A stretch of 64,000 bases of DNA from SpSt-398 sp041752235 (GCA_041752235.1 JBGSHM010000006.1:1-64000); one strand, 5' to 3'; positions 24,861 to 33,678 are shown, counted from the stretch's first letter. Notes: a model not told the origin generated them from the letters alone. Numbers and translations are program-made.

Positions 24861-27686
24861 ATGCGCCCTTTCAAAAATCCCCTTCCTTATTTCGTATTTC
24901 TAATTTCTTATTTCTTATTTTCTCCGACTTCCTCCGCTCAGGAATTTGGCGGTAATCCGCCTTCGCTCAAGTGGAAACAGATCAATACAGATACCGTACG
25001 GGTGATTTTTCCATACGGGCAAGAAGAAAGGGCGCAGCGCGCAGCCTCGTTTATCCATGCGATGGCGAGAGATAGCGTTTCTGCCCTGGGCAAAAAATTA
25101 TTTAAAGTGGATGTGGTGCTTCAGAACCAAACTACCATTTCCAATGGATATGTAGGACTGGGCCCTTTTCGCAGTGAATTTTACCTGACACCCTCGCTGA
25201 ATAACTTTGAGTTGGGAAGCCTGAACTGGGCAGATGCATTGACCATTCATGAATACCGTCATGTGCAGCAATTTAATAATTTTCGTAACGGTGCCAGCAA
25301 GCTTATGGGAACCCTTTTTGGCGAAGAGGGGCTGGCTGTAGCCATCAACGCTTCCATACCCGACTGGTTCTATGAAGGGGATGCGGTGTACAATGAAACC
25401 CGCTTATCCTTGCAAGGCCGGGGCCGTCTTCCCCTTTTCCTCAACCAATACCCGGCCCTCTGGAATGAAGGGAAGAAATACAGTTGGATGAAATTGCGCA
25501 ATGGTTCGCTGAAGGATTTTGTCCCTTCCCATTATCCCCTGGGTTATCTGATGGTCAACTATGGCCGAACAAAGTATGGGCCATCCTTCTGGTCAAAAGT
25601 GACCAGTGAGGCAAGTGCGTTCAAGGGGTTGTTCTATCCTTTTCAAAAAGCAATTAAGGTTCATGCGGGGGTGGATTATAAAACCTTTACCCGTCAGGCA
25701 TTTGATTTTTATAAGGAGATACAAGCCACAGTACCTGAGCAAGGACAGGTGAATGTATTACCGGTGAATAAAAAGTACCTGCAAAATGATCTCTTCCCAT
25801 ATCAGGCAGGGGACGACTCACTGATCTTTTTACGGACCACCTATCGACACAGGCCGGCATTCTATGTACATCAGGTTGGATTACCCAGAAAGATCCGGGC
25901 CAGGGATATATCCCTGGATGACCAATTCAGTTACCGAAATGGAAAGATCGTGTATGCGGCCTACCAACCGGCGGTGCGCTGGGGCTGGCGTGACTTTAGT
26001 GATTTGCGGGTGTTGGATATTCAAACAGGAAAACAAAAAGTGCTGACAAAAAGGACCAAATATTTTACTCCCGATATCTCGCCGGATGGGGCAATGGTGG
26101 TCGCTGTACAAATGACCCCGGAAGGTACTAATGCCCTTCATTTGTTGTCGGCTATAGATGGAAAATTGATCCGGGAATTACCCAATACCGGGCACTATAT
26201 TTTTACCGATCCAAAGTTCATCAATGATGATCAACTGGTAACGGCCGTGCGTTTACCTGATGGGCGAATGGCCCTTGGGCGTGTCACGCTTTCCACCGGT
26301 GATCTGGATTGGGTTACTCCTCCCACCTATTCCGTGATCGGATATCCCCAGGTCAACAACGATCAGGTGTATTTTACTGCCTCCTATCAAGGCAATGATG
26401 ATGTGTTCTCCGTCTCCCTGGAATCCAAAGAGATCAGTATCATCACACAGGGTGGGGGAGGATATTATTTTGTCAATGCCAAAGAGGATTCAGTGGTCTA
26501 TTCACGATTCACTGCCGAAGGTTATCGGTTGGTCAAGCAGCATTTAGGAGAAAAATCAAAACCCTACTTCTTACAGGAAGACCAGTTGCCCCTTTTGCGT
26601 TTTCCGGTTGCGGGAACACTGGATCGCCGTACTGGTTTTTTACAGGAAACACCCGCCACCCGTTTTTCAGAAACAAAATATAAACAGGCTACCCGATTGC
26701 TGAATTTCCATAGCTGGAGGCCTTATTATGAAGATCCGGAATTCCGGTTTTCATTATATGGAAACAATGTCTTGAACACACTTGAGTCGGAATGGTATTA
26801 TCTCTATAACCAAAATGAGAAAACCCATGCCCTGGGCATCACCGAAACATTTGGGGGTTGGTTCCCTTACCTGAGTGTGGGGACGCAATTGACCTTTGCC
26901 CGGCAGGATTCGGTGAACAGCCAACTTCGGCAATGGAACCAGTTGGACACCCGTATTGGATTCAATATCCCGTTGAACCTGACCAGTGGCCGAATGTTTA
27001 AGTTCCTGAATTTCGGGACCAACTATTTTTTGCGCAATGAGTTTAATACAGGTCCCAATAAAAATAATTTTGCCACCAATAGTTTTACCTATCTCCAACA
27101 CTTTATCAGTTGGAGCCAGCAAGTGCAACAGGCTCGCCAGCATATATTCCCGCGATTTGGATACAATGCACAGGTACAGCATCGGCATGCTGTTACCAAG
27201 TTTGAAGGCTATCAATTTTTGGCCAATGGAAATATTTATCTGCCAGGGCTTTTGCAAAATCATTCGATCGTACTTTCCGGAATTTTTCAGCAGCGGGACA
27301 CCAGCCGGGCACTCTTTGCCAACCGTCTCGCCGGGGCAAGGGGATTTACCGATTACTATTTCTCCCGGATGTGGAAGATATCGGTCAACTATCATCTTCC
27401 ATTACTCCTTCCCGATTGGGGAATAGGGAACATTGTCTACATTCAGCGGATTCGGGGCAATGGGTTTTATGACCTGCAACGGGTATTTTCCAATAATAAA
27501 TTATTGTCCAGGGATCTGCGAAGCACCGGGACGGAGTTCTTTTTTGATACCAAATGGTGGAACCAATATGAGCTGACCTTTGGTTTCCGCATCAATCATT
27601 TATTGGAGGATGATTTGTTATTGCAACGAAGGGCAGGGGATAATTGGTTTGAGATTATATTGCCTGTGGCGATTATACCAAGGTAG
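24861..27686 (+). CDS. Envelope metalloprotease / beta-propeller / beta-barrel protein
   Basis: The 941-residue protein starts with a signal peptide (FLISYFLFSPTSSAQ). An HExxH zinc motif, HEYRH at residues 130-134, with a downstream Glu in YEGDAVYNE near 170 gives a gluzincin-like peptidase domain at about 30-290. A WD40/PD40-like propeller follows at about 300-590, with TPDISPDGAMVV. The last 320 residues alternate aromatic and polar positions and resemble an outer-membrane barrel (NVLNTLESEWYYLYNQ, and RLAGARGFTDYY, a Bam/Omp85-like RGF segment). It would be an outer-membrane protein with a periplasmic or surface peptidase. I do not know a characterised homologue. It is divergent from the DUF1572-nhaA pair. 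Confidence 0.75.
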   Translation: MRPFKNPLPYFVFLISYFLFSPTSSAQEFGGNPPSLKWKQINTDTVRVIFPYGQEERAQRAASFIHAMARDSVSALGKKLFKVDVVLQNQTTISNGYVGLGPFRSEFYLTPSLNNFELGSLNWADALTIHEYRHVQQFNNFRNGASKLMGTLFGEEGLAVAINASIPDWFYEGDAVYNETRLSLQGRGRLPLFLNQYPALWNEGKKYSWMKLRNGSLKDFVPSHYPLGYLMVNYGRTKYGPSFWSKVTSEASAFKGLFYPFQKAIKVHAGVDYKTFTRQAFDFYKEIQATVPEQGQVNVLPVNKKYLQNDLFPYQAGDDSLIFLRTTYRHRPAFYVHQVGLPRKIRARDISLDDQFSYRNGKIVYAAYQPAVRWGWRDFSDLRVLDIQTGKQKVLTKRTKYFTPDISPDGAMVVAVQMTPEGTNALHLLSAIDGKLIRELPNTGHYIFTDPKFINDDQLVTAVRLPDGRMALGRVTLSTGDLDWVTPPTYSVIGYPQVNNDQVYFTASYQGNDDVFSVSLESKEISIITQGGGGYYFVNAKEDSVVYSRFTAEGYRLVKQHLGEKSKPYFLQEDQLPLLRFPVAGTLDRRTGFLQETPATRFSETKYKQATRLLNFHSWRPYYEDPEFRFSLYGNNVLNTLESEWYYLYNQNEKTHALGITETFGGWFPYLSVGTQLTFARQDSVNSQLRQWNQLDTRIGFNIPLNLTSGRMFKFLNFGTNYFLRNEFNTGPNKNNFATNSFTYLQHFISWSQQVQQARQHIFPRFGYNAQVQHRHAVTKFEGYQFLANGNIYLPGLLQNHSIVLSGIFQQRDTSRALFANRLAGARGFTDYYFSRMWKISVNYHLPLLLPDWGIGNIVYIQRIRGNGFYDLQRVFSNNKLLSRDLRSTGTEFFFDTKWWNQYELTFGFRINHLLEDDLLLQRRAGDNWFEIILPVAIIPR

Positions 27687-27704
27687 GTTTTTTTAACCAA
27701 TTTA

Positions 27705-27775
27705 ACCGCAAAGACGCCAGGACGCTAAGGGACGCAAAGACCTGGCGCTACATTGCGTCTTGGCGTCTTTGCGGT
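27705..27775. repeat. 21-bp inverted repeat of the ACCGCAAAGACGC family
   Basis: Positions 27705-27725 and 27755-27775 are reverse complements with one mismatch. They sit between two convergent genes, the metalloprotease and valS. The word GCAAAGACGC returns at 37.45, 40.03, 44.56 and 46.2 kb. It probably acts as a bidirectional terminator. Confidence 0.8.
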
Positions 27776-27790
27776 AAAAGCGGTGAAATA

Positions 27791-30439
27791 CTATTTTATC
27801 CCCAAGCTCTCCTCGATCGTTTTGATCTTTTCCTCTGCATCTTCTTTTTTCTTTCTTTCCATTTCAACTACTTCCGGTTTGGCATTGGAAACGAATTTTT
27901 CATTCGTCAACTTTTTATCTACCGCAGCCAAAAACCCTTTGTAATACGCGAGGTCTTTTAGTAAGTCTTCTTTTTGAGAAGCACCATCACCGGATTGACC
28001 CGAGTAAAGGAAGAATCGGTCCTTGTTTACCACAACAGTTATCGATCCCTGTTTTGGTTGATCAGTGAAACTAATCTGACTGGCATTGATCTGCTTGGAG
28101 AGAATCCTTTCAAATGCTTTATAGGAGGAAGCGTTTTCAGTTTGGATAACTACTTCAATTGTTTCCTTTGGCTTTAATTGCTGACGGTTGCGCGCGTCGC
28201 GTATGGCTGTAATTACTTCCTGAAGAAGTAACCCTTGTTGAATAATGTCTTTATTCCCTTTTTGCAAATCCGCATACTGTTTAACACAAAGGTCATCCGA
28301 TTGATCCTGTAAGAGGTGATAAACCTCTTCCGTTACAAATGGCATATACGGATGCAGCAAATGGAGCAATTGTTCAAAGTACTGGATCGTCTTCCGATAG
28401 GTATTTTCAGAAATGGGTTGGCCATAGGCAGGTTTGGCCCATTCGAGGTACCAGCTACAGAAGTCATTCCAGATTAAGGAGTAGATGGTTTTAAGGGCTT
28501 CGCTTAAGCGGAAGTCCTTCATCAATTCACTGACTTCCGTTTCTGCCTGCCGAAGACGTTGCTCAAACCAGGTTACTGCGAAATCATTATCTGTTTCTGT
28601 GAAAGCAATGGTATTTTGTCCCCACATCCGCACCAGCTTCAGGGCGTTCCAGATCTTATTATTGAAATTGCGTCCTTGCTCCAACGTACCCTCATCAAAC
28701 AACAGGTCGTTACCTGCGGGCGAGGAGATCATAATCCCAAACCGTACCGCATCAGCACCAAAACGGTCAATGAGTTCAAGCAGGTCGGGCGAATTCCCCA
28801 GGCTCTTGCTCATTTTCCGGCCCTGCTTGTCCCTTACCATGCCGGTGAAATACACATCATGAAAAGGTTTCTGATGTTTAAATTCCATACCGGCCATGAT
28901 CATACGGGCTACCCAGAAAAAGATGATGTCTTGCCCGGTAACCAATACCGAAGTGGGGTAGTAATAGTTGATCTCTTTATTGCCCGGCTCTGTAATACCG
29001 TTGAATACTTCAATGGGCCAAAGCCAGGAAGAGAACCAGGTATCCATGACATCGGGATCTTGGGTGAGATCCTGAATCGTCAAATGTGAACCGTGTATGC
29101 TGGTCAATTTTGCAAAGGCTTCTTCGCGGGTGGCGGCAACGGCGAATTCACCGGTAGGGGTGTACCAGGCAGGGATCTGTTGGCCCCACCAGAGTTGTCG
29201 GCTGATACACCAGTCTTTTACATTTTCCAACCAGTATTTGTAGGTGGCCAGGAATTTCTCACCTGGATGAATGCGAATCCGTCCTTCCAATACTTCTTTA
29301 AGGGCGGGCTCGGCCAGTTCTTTCATTTTCACAAACCATTGGGTGGAGATGCGGGGTTCCACCACCGCATTGGTCCGTTGCGAATAACCCATGCGGGTGC
29401 TATATTCTTCTTCTTTGACCAGCAGGCCATCGGTTTTTAATTTCTCTACGGCTGCTTTGCGTGCTTTGAAACGATCCATCCCAACAAATACCTGGGCCGC
29501 TTCGCTAAGCGTGCCATCCTCATTTAAAGTATCAATTACCGGGAGATTGAATTTCAATCCCAGGTTATAGTCATTGATATCATGCGCCGGGGTAACCTTG
29601 AGGGCACCGGTGCCAAAATCAAGCGATACATATTCATCATAGATGATCGGTACGGGTTTATTGATAAGGGGTACGATCACAAATTTACCTTTCAGATGGG
29701 CATAGCGCGGGTCATTAGGATTTACGCAAACAGCAGTATCTCCCATGATGGTTTCCGGACGTTGGGTGGCAACGGTGATGTATTCCGTTGAGGGTGTGGT
29801 ATGGCCCGATGAAGGATTATCCGTGATGAAATACTTTACGTAATAAAGTTTGCCGGTGATATCCTTGTATTCAACTTCTTCATCGCTAAGTGCTGTTTTG
29901 GCTTCGGGGTCCCAGTTGATCATACGGGCGCCACGATAGATCAGTCCTTTTTCATACAAATCGATGAAAATCTCGATCACGGCTTTGTAATAATGATCAT
30001 CCATGGTGAAGTTCACCCGGTTCCAATCCACACTACAACCCAATCGCTCGATCTGGTTATAGATGATACCACCATATTTTTCTTTCCATTCAAAAGCGTA
30101 GCGAAGGAATTCCTCCCGGCTCAGGTCGGCTTTTTTGATCCCTTTTTCTTTTTCCAGCATCTGCACCACTTTGGCTTCTGTGGCGATGGAGGCGTGATCG
30201 CTGCCGGGAACCCAGCAGGCATTGAACCCACTCATCCGGGCACGACGGATCAGGATATCCTGTACGGTTTCATTCAGGGTGTGACCCATGTGGAGCACAC
30301 CGGTTACATTGGGAGGGGGAATGACCACCGTAAAAGGAGGTCGGTTGTCGGGGTGACTTTCAAAGTATTTCTTTTCTTTCCAGCGGGAGGTCCATTTGGT
30401 TTCCGTGCTCCCTGGTTCAAAGTTTTTGCTCAGTTCCAT
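27791..30439 (-). CDS. valS: Valyl-tRNA synthetase
   Basis: ValS charges tRNA-Val in the cytosol and edits misactivated threonine. The class I signatures are GVLHMGHTLN near residue 45 (HIGH) and KMSKSLGN near 525 (KMSKS). The CP1 editing domain with TQRPETIMGDTA, the anticodon-binding domain with WYLEWAKP and the C-terminal tRNA-binding coiled coil are all present. The start is the ATG at 30439, though 30451 is in frame. The gene begins two to fourteen bases after an orphan response-regulator gene on the same strand, with no room for a T-box leader. Two tRNA-Val genes lie 3.4-4 kb away. Confidence 0.97.
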   Translation of the reverse strand: MELSKNFEPGSTETKWTSRWKEKKYFESHPDNRPPFTVVIPPPNVTGVLHMGHTLNETVQDILIRRARMSGFNACWVPGSDHASIATEAKVVQMLEKEKGIKKADLSREEFLRYAFEWKEKYGGIIYNQIERLGCSVDWNRVNFTMDDHYYKAVIEIFIDLYEKGLIYRGARMINWDPEAKTALSDEEVEYKDITGKLYYVKYFITDNPSSGHTTPSTEYITVATQRPETIMGDTAVCVNPNDPRYAHLKGKFVIVPLINKPVPIIYDEYVSLDFGTGALKVTPAHDINDYNLGLKFNLPVIDTLNEDGTLSEAAQVFVGMDRFKARKAAVEKLKTDGLLVKEEEYSTRMGYSQRTNAVVEPRISTQWFVKMKELAEPALKEVLEGRIRIHPGEKFLATYKYWLENVKDWCISRQLWWGQQIPAWYTPTGEFAVAATREEAFAKLTSIHGSHLTIQDLTQDPDVMDTWFSSWLWPIEVFNGITEPGNKEINYYYPTSVLVTGQDIIFFWVARMIMAGMEFKHQKPFHDVYFTGMVRDKQGRKMSKSLGNSPDLLELIDRFGADAVRFGIMISSPAGNDLLFDEGTLEQGRNFNNKIWNALKLVRMWGQNTIAFTETDNDFAVTWFEQRLRQAETEVSELMKDFRLSEALKTIYSLIWNDFCSWYLEWAKPAYGQPISENTYRKTIQYFEQLLHLLHPYMPFVTEEVYHLLQDQSDDLCVKQYADLQKGNKDIIQQGLLLQEVITAIRDARNRQQLKPKETIEVVIQTENASSYKAFERILSKQINASQISFTDQPKQGSITVVVNKDRFFLYSGQSGDGASQKEDLLKDLAYYKGFLAAVDKKLTNEKFVSNAKPEVVEMERKKKEDAEEKIKTIEESLGIK

Positions 30440-30453
30440 AATGAGCGGCAAAT

Positions 30454-30867
30454 TTACATCTTCTTCCTGACCTCCTCGCAGATATAGATGATCCCTTCAT
30501 GTACCTCTTCGATGGCTCGGAGTATTTCAGCAAAAGGTGAACTTTTGGTCACGTATCCCCTGGCCCCATTGTCCAACATACGCTGGGCATAATGGGGGTG
30601 GGTGTTCATTGAAAGACCGATCACCCGAACCGCGGGTTCGCTATTCAGGAGACGGCGGGAGGTCTCAAACCCGTCGATCGGGGTCATATTGACATCTACC
30701 AGTACTACATGCGGTTTTAATTCGGAGGCCAGTTCTATGGCATCCAATCCGTTGCTACAATCAGCCACAACTTCAATATGGCGGATATCTTTAAACAGTT
30801 GTTTCAGCGAAGCCCGAACCATTTCATGGTCTTCGACCAGGATGATACGGATGAGGTTTTTTTCCAT
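30454..30867 (-). CDS. Single-domain response regulator (NarL-type receiver, no HTH)
   Basis: The protein of about 137 residues is a complete CheY-like receiver domain. It has the acidic pair in ILVEDHEMV, the phosphoacceptor Asp in HVVLVDVNMTP, the switch Ser in VIGLSMN and the invariant Lys in YVTKSSP. It ends right after the fifth helix with EEVRKKM, where NarL/FixJ regulators continue into a LuxR-type DNA-binding domain, and valS begins almost at once. Either it is a true stand-alone receiver acting through protein contacts or it has lost its output domain. I start at the ATG at 30867; 30939 is also open. The kinase at 3-5 kb is of the type that pairs with such regulators, but the link is only a guess. 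Confidence 0.85.
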   Translation of the reverse strand: MEKNLIRIILVEDHEMVRASLKQLFKDIRHIEVVADCSNGLDAIELASELKPHVVLVDVNMTPIDGFETSRRLLNSEPAVRVIGLSMNTHPHYAQRMLDNGARGYVTKSSPFAEILRAIEEVHEGIIYICEEVRKKM

Positions 30868-30976
30868 TCTTACATTCATTGTGGGCCATTCTAACAGCGC
30901 CTGCATAGCAAGACCCTGTCTGGAACTTCCAGGTTGCAAATCGACAATAGAAATACGTATTTCTACCTAAACTCAA

Positions 30977-31137
30977 TTAGTATTTTTACTAAGAATATTG
31001 GACTGAGAATTAGGTTTTTAAAGGTGATTGGGTCACTTAAGGGTAGAAAGCAAGGGGATGGAAGTCAAATTTAAACAGTAAAAATACTGAAATACTAAAG
31101 TAAAAACACTCGTGAATATTACCAAGTATTTTTACAA
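30977..31137. promoter_or_regulatory. Cluster of AGTA-N4-TACT palindromes between divergent genes
   Basis: The perfect palindrome TTAGTA-TTTT-TACTAA is at 30977-30992. CAGTA-AAAA-TACTG is at 31076-31089. One-mismatch copies of the 12-base core are at 31099-31110 and 31125-31136, and TACT-AA-AGTA lies at 31093-31102. The last three copies are spaced 22 and 26 bases centre to centre, close to multiples of a helical turn. This looks like an operator array for a dimeric regulator of the esterase, the response regulator-valS unit, or both. Confidence 0.55.
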
Positions 31138-31230
31138 CATTATTTTTGGGGCAGAACTGGGGGAAAGAGAGGCATGGGCTGCTTTCTCCTCAAAAAGAAC
31201 CCTATTTTCGCCCCCAGAAAATTGAAAAAC

Positions 31231-31962
31231 ATGCAAAGAGAACTGACTTCCTGGTACAGCCCCTCCCTGAACAAAGAAATGCCGCTCGCCACCTATGGCC
31301 ATTACGGTTTCGCGTTATTGTTGGTACCCACGGCCTCCGCGGATTACCTCGAGTATGAGCGTTTTCAATTGATGGACCATGTTCGTCCATGGGTGGAGGC
31401 CGGAAAGGTTAAGATATACTCCATTGACAGCATCAACAATGAAAGCTGGATGAACAATCACATGCACCCGTATGATAAAGTGGTGCGGCACAAACAGTGG
31501 AACGACTATGTGTACAATGAAGTAGTGCCTTTTATTCGCAATTCAAGTAGTCCTGATACACCGATCATTACCTGTGGTGCATCTTTTGGCGCTTTGCACA
31601 GCATGAACCTTTTTCTCAAGCGTCCCGACCTCATCAACGGAGTCATTGCGATGAGTGGGGTATATGAATTGACAGAATATACCAAGGGACATTTTGATGA
31701 AGATGTATACTTTAATAGCCCGATGCATTATATGCCCAACCTGGGAGACCATGGCATTCTTGAGCAGATCCGCCGCAGTGGACATATTCATATCCTCTCT
31801 GGTAGCGGCGATTATGAAGATCCTACCAGTGCCGGTCGCTTTGCCCGGATCTTATATGAAAAAGGGATCTGGTATGAACTGGACATCTGGGGGAAAGAAT
31901 GGAAACATGATTGGCCTACCTGGAAGGCCATGCTGCCGCATTATCTCGAGACAAGGTTTTAA
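31231..31962 (+). CDS. Alpha/beta-hydrolase esterase
   Basis: The 243-residue protein is a putative cytosolic esterase of the alpha/beta-hydrolase fold. The nucleophile elbow is TCGASFGALHS (Ser in GxSxG), the acid may be Asp in SGSGDYED and the His is in EWKHDWPTW near the C-terminus. The family is often annotated only as esterase or as D-family esterase; the substrate is unknown. There is no signal peptide. I choose the ATG at 31231; an earlier frame start at 31174 lies in what looks like leader. Its promoter region carries the AGTA-N4-TACT palindromes. Confidence 0.82.
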   Translation: MQRELTSWYSPSLNKEMPLATYGHYGFALLLVPTASADYLEYERFQLMDHVRPWVEAGKVKIYSIDSINNESWMNNHMHPYDKVVRHKQWNDYVYNEVVPFIRNSSSPDTPIITCGASFGALHSMNLFLKRPDLINGVIAMSGVYELTEYTKGHFDEDVYFNSPMHYMPNLGDHGILEQIRRSGHIHILSGSGDYEDPTSAGRFARILYEKGIWYELDIWGKEWKHDWPTWKAMLPHYLETRF

Positions 31963-32089
31963 AGAAGAGGGAGGAAACTACCTTAAAGTTATCCTCAAAA
32001 ATGAGAAAGGTCAGCAATTCCTCCGACCGTTCTCATTGTAAGCTGGTTCTTGTGGGTCTACTTTCACATCAGATTCAAACCGGATTACC

Positions 32090-32530
32090 ATGCCTACAAA
32101 AAATACGGACCTGAATCGTTATGTCATCTGGATAGATCAGAAGAAAGCCCTTATCGGAAAATTTGATGCGGAAGATCATTTCACCTGTATCACCCACCGG
32201 TCTGGACTGGGAAGACGCACACGATTCGAAGGTGAAACATCCAATAAGACCCGGGTAGGGGCACAAACCCGCAACAGGCAATCCCAGTCGCAGGAAAAAC
32301 ACAATCAGGAATTTCTCCAGTTTTGCCGGGAGGTTATCGATCAGGTTGAACAAGTCAGTTCTCTGTTGATACTTGGCCCTGGTGAAATGAAATTTTTACT
32401 CGAAAACGAACTCACCTCTTTACCCCGCTTTCAAATGGTTTGGTTCGAAGCCCAGGCAGCCGATAAAATGACCATACCTCAATTAAATGAAGTCGGGAAA
32501 AAACATTATCATATACTGAGTTCGGAGTGA
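32090..32530 (+). CDS. Small conserved protein, possibly eRF1-like (BaeRF)
   Basis: This is a 146-residue soluble protein. The N-terminal third has a short strand pattern YVIWIDQKKALIGKF, the middle is a very basic and polar stretch with many Arg, Gln and Asn residues, and the C-terminal third has LLILGPGEMKFLLENEL and a closing alpha/beta pattern. The IxGPGxxK segment recalls the Rossmann-like domains of bacterial eRF1-like proteins, some of which act at ribosomes. That match is weak and the function should be treated as unknown. It lies 127 bases after the esterase and faces the HigBA pair. Confidence 0.55.
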   Translation: MPTKNTDLNRYVIWIDQKKALIGKFDAEDHFTCITHRSGLGRRTRFEGETSNKTRVGAQTRNRQSQSQEKHNQEFLQFCREVIDQVEQVSSLLILGPGEMKFLLENELTSLPRFQMVWFEAQAADKMTIPQLNEVGKKHYHILSSE

Positions 32531-32552
32531 AAAATGATATCCTTTTACCTGC

Positions 32553-32909
32553 TCAATAGGTCTGTATAAGGACGTCGGTTGGCACACCTAAAACTTTGTG
32601 GATCTGCCGTATCATGTCCAGGGATAGTTTACGTTTTCGATTAAGTATCTCACTGGCTCTGCTTTTCAAACCAACAACTTTTGCCAGATCGGTCTGGTTA
32701 TAACCTAATTGTTCCATTCTGAACTTAATTGCCTCAATTGGATCAGGAAAACCAATGGGATAGTGCTCCTGTTCATATTTTTCAATCAGAATGCCTAAAA
32801 CCTCCAGCTCATCTCCATCTTTACTACCCGGCTTTGCATCAAATATGATTTCCAGCCGGGAAAGAGCTGTCTGATAGTCTTTTTTAGTTTTTATGGGTTT
32901 GATAGTCAT
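32553..32909 (-). CDS. higA: HigA-type antitoxin with XRE helix-turn-helix
   Basis: The 118-residue protein has an N-terminal helical region, with the KTKKDYQTALSRLE helix typical of HigA antitoxins of this group, and a C-terminal XRE-type HTH (QTDLAKVVGLKSRASEILNR). It should bind and silence the upstream toxin and repress the operon. It begins five bases after the toxin gene, the toxin-first order usual for higBA. A palindrome in the promoter is a likely binding site. Confidence 0.88.
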   Translation of the reverse strand: MTIKPIKTKKDYQTALSRLEIIFDAKPGSKDGDELEVLGILIEKYEQEHYPIGFPDPIEAIKFRMEQLGYNQTDLAKVVGLKSRASEILNRKRKLSLDMIRQIHKVLGVPTDVLIQTY

Positions 32910-32914
32910 TGTTT

Positions 32915-33208
32915 TTATATTGTTAGTGCATCAATTTTATCATACTCAGAATGTGTTCCAATGAACCGAATCCAAACCATTCCATAGTGATAGTTTATTC
33001 TTACTATAAGACGATAGTGGTTACCTCGAATATTGAAAATTACTCTGTTGTTGGCTAAAAAAGAGGCTGGAGGATATTCCCGTTTAATATCATTCGGCCC
33101 CTTCCAAATAGCCTCTTCAGCTTCCTGGTACCAGGATTTGAGCTGCTGTTCGCAATCTGGATGCTTTTTCCAAAATTCACGGAGTATTTTCTTGGCAATT
33201 ACTCTCAA
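32915..33208 (-). CDS. higB: HigB-type toxin (mRNA interferase)
   Basis: The protein of about 97 residues fits the HigB_toxin family, ribosome-dependent mRNA endonucleases of type II toxin-antitoxin systems. Motifs are RVIAKKILREFWKKHPDCEQ, the WKGPNDIK loop and the closing GMVWIRFIGTHSEYDKID. No ATG is available; the candidates are TTG codons at 33226, 33214 and 33208. I choose 33208 because family members start at RVIAK and because a TACCTTTG promoter box overlaps the first candidate. The antitoxin gene follows after five bases. The pair is intact. Confidence 0.85.
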   Translation of the reverse strand: MRVIAKKILREFWKKHPDCEQQLKSWYQEAEEAIWKGPNDIKREYPPASFLANNRVIFNIRGNHYRLIVRINYHYGMVWIRFIGTHSEYDKIDALTI

Positions 33209-33223
33209 ATACAAAGATTTACA

Positions 33224-33254
33224 CAAAGGTACAAGAAAGTTCCCAAAATGGGAA
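33224..33254 (-). promoter_or_regulatory. higBA promoter box and palindromic operator
   Basis: The minus-strand -7 box TACCTTTG lies at 33224-33231, 15 bases before the TTG at 33208. TTCCCA-AAA-TGGGAA, a perfect palindrome, lies at 33240-33254, directly upstream of the box and in the -33 region. A HigA dimer bound there would block the promoter. Confidence 0.5.
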
Positions 33255-33332
33255 ATTTTGGTACATCAGTGAACTTTTTTAGCAAAGGGAGAGATTATGT
33301 AGATGGAAATATTTTTTCAGACCCCTTACATG

Positions 33333-33635
33333 TCAGGCTACAACTTCTTCAATGGTAGCGCCTATGCCTCTTTCGGTGATCCCATCACAGAGTGGTTTCA
33401 GGCGGTCGTAACTGTCCTTCTTTACGGCATATTTTCCCTGGTGGTGAATAATGTAAGAGCATTGTTCAGCTTGCTCATAGCTATGTCCGCAGACTTCTAC
33501 AAGCGTTTCGATCACCCATTCAAAGGTATTGACCTCATCGTTCCAGACGATCAGGTTGCAGGGACCTTCGGTATCCAGGAGGAGTTCAGTTTCTTCGAAG
33601 GTTGATTTTTGAGTATGTGTATTTTCCCGAGCCAT
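33333..33635 (-). CDS. clpS: ATP-dependent Clp protease adaptor ClpS
   Basis: ClpS delivers N-degron substrates to ClpAP or ClpCP. The protein is 100 residues, with a flexible N-terminus and the core signature LIVWNDEVNTFEWVIETL, in which the Asn-Asp pair contacts the N-terminal residue of substrates. A second helix reads HSYEQAEQCSYIIHHQGK and the end has the strand RGIGATIEEV. The ATG at 33635 follows a TATCTTTG promoter by 13 bases. It stands alone between higBA and tRNA-Val. Confidence 0.95.
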   Translation of the reverse strand: MARENTHTQKSTFEETELLLDTEGPCNLIVWNDEVNTFEWVIETLVEVCGHSYEQAEQCSYIIHHQGKYAVKKDSYDRLKPLCDGITERGIGATIEEVVA

Positions 33636-33648
33636 TTTGGTAGATCAA

Positions 33649-33678
33649 CAAAGATAAAAAAACCCTTTTCATGTACAA
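33649..33678 (-). promoter_or_regulatory. clpS promoter
   Basis: The minus-strand -7 box TATCTTTG is at 33649-33656 and TTG lies 19 bases upstream at 33676-33678, matching the Bacteroidota arrangement of -33 TTG/TTTG, 19-21 bases, TAnnTTTG. Confidence 0.6.

Noticed and set aside
30439..30453. T-box or other riboswitch upstream of valS
   Set aside because: Only 2-14 bases separate valS from the preceding gene, so no leader RNA can fit.
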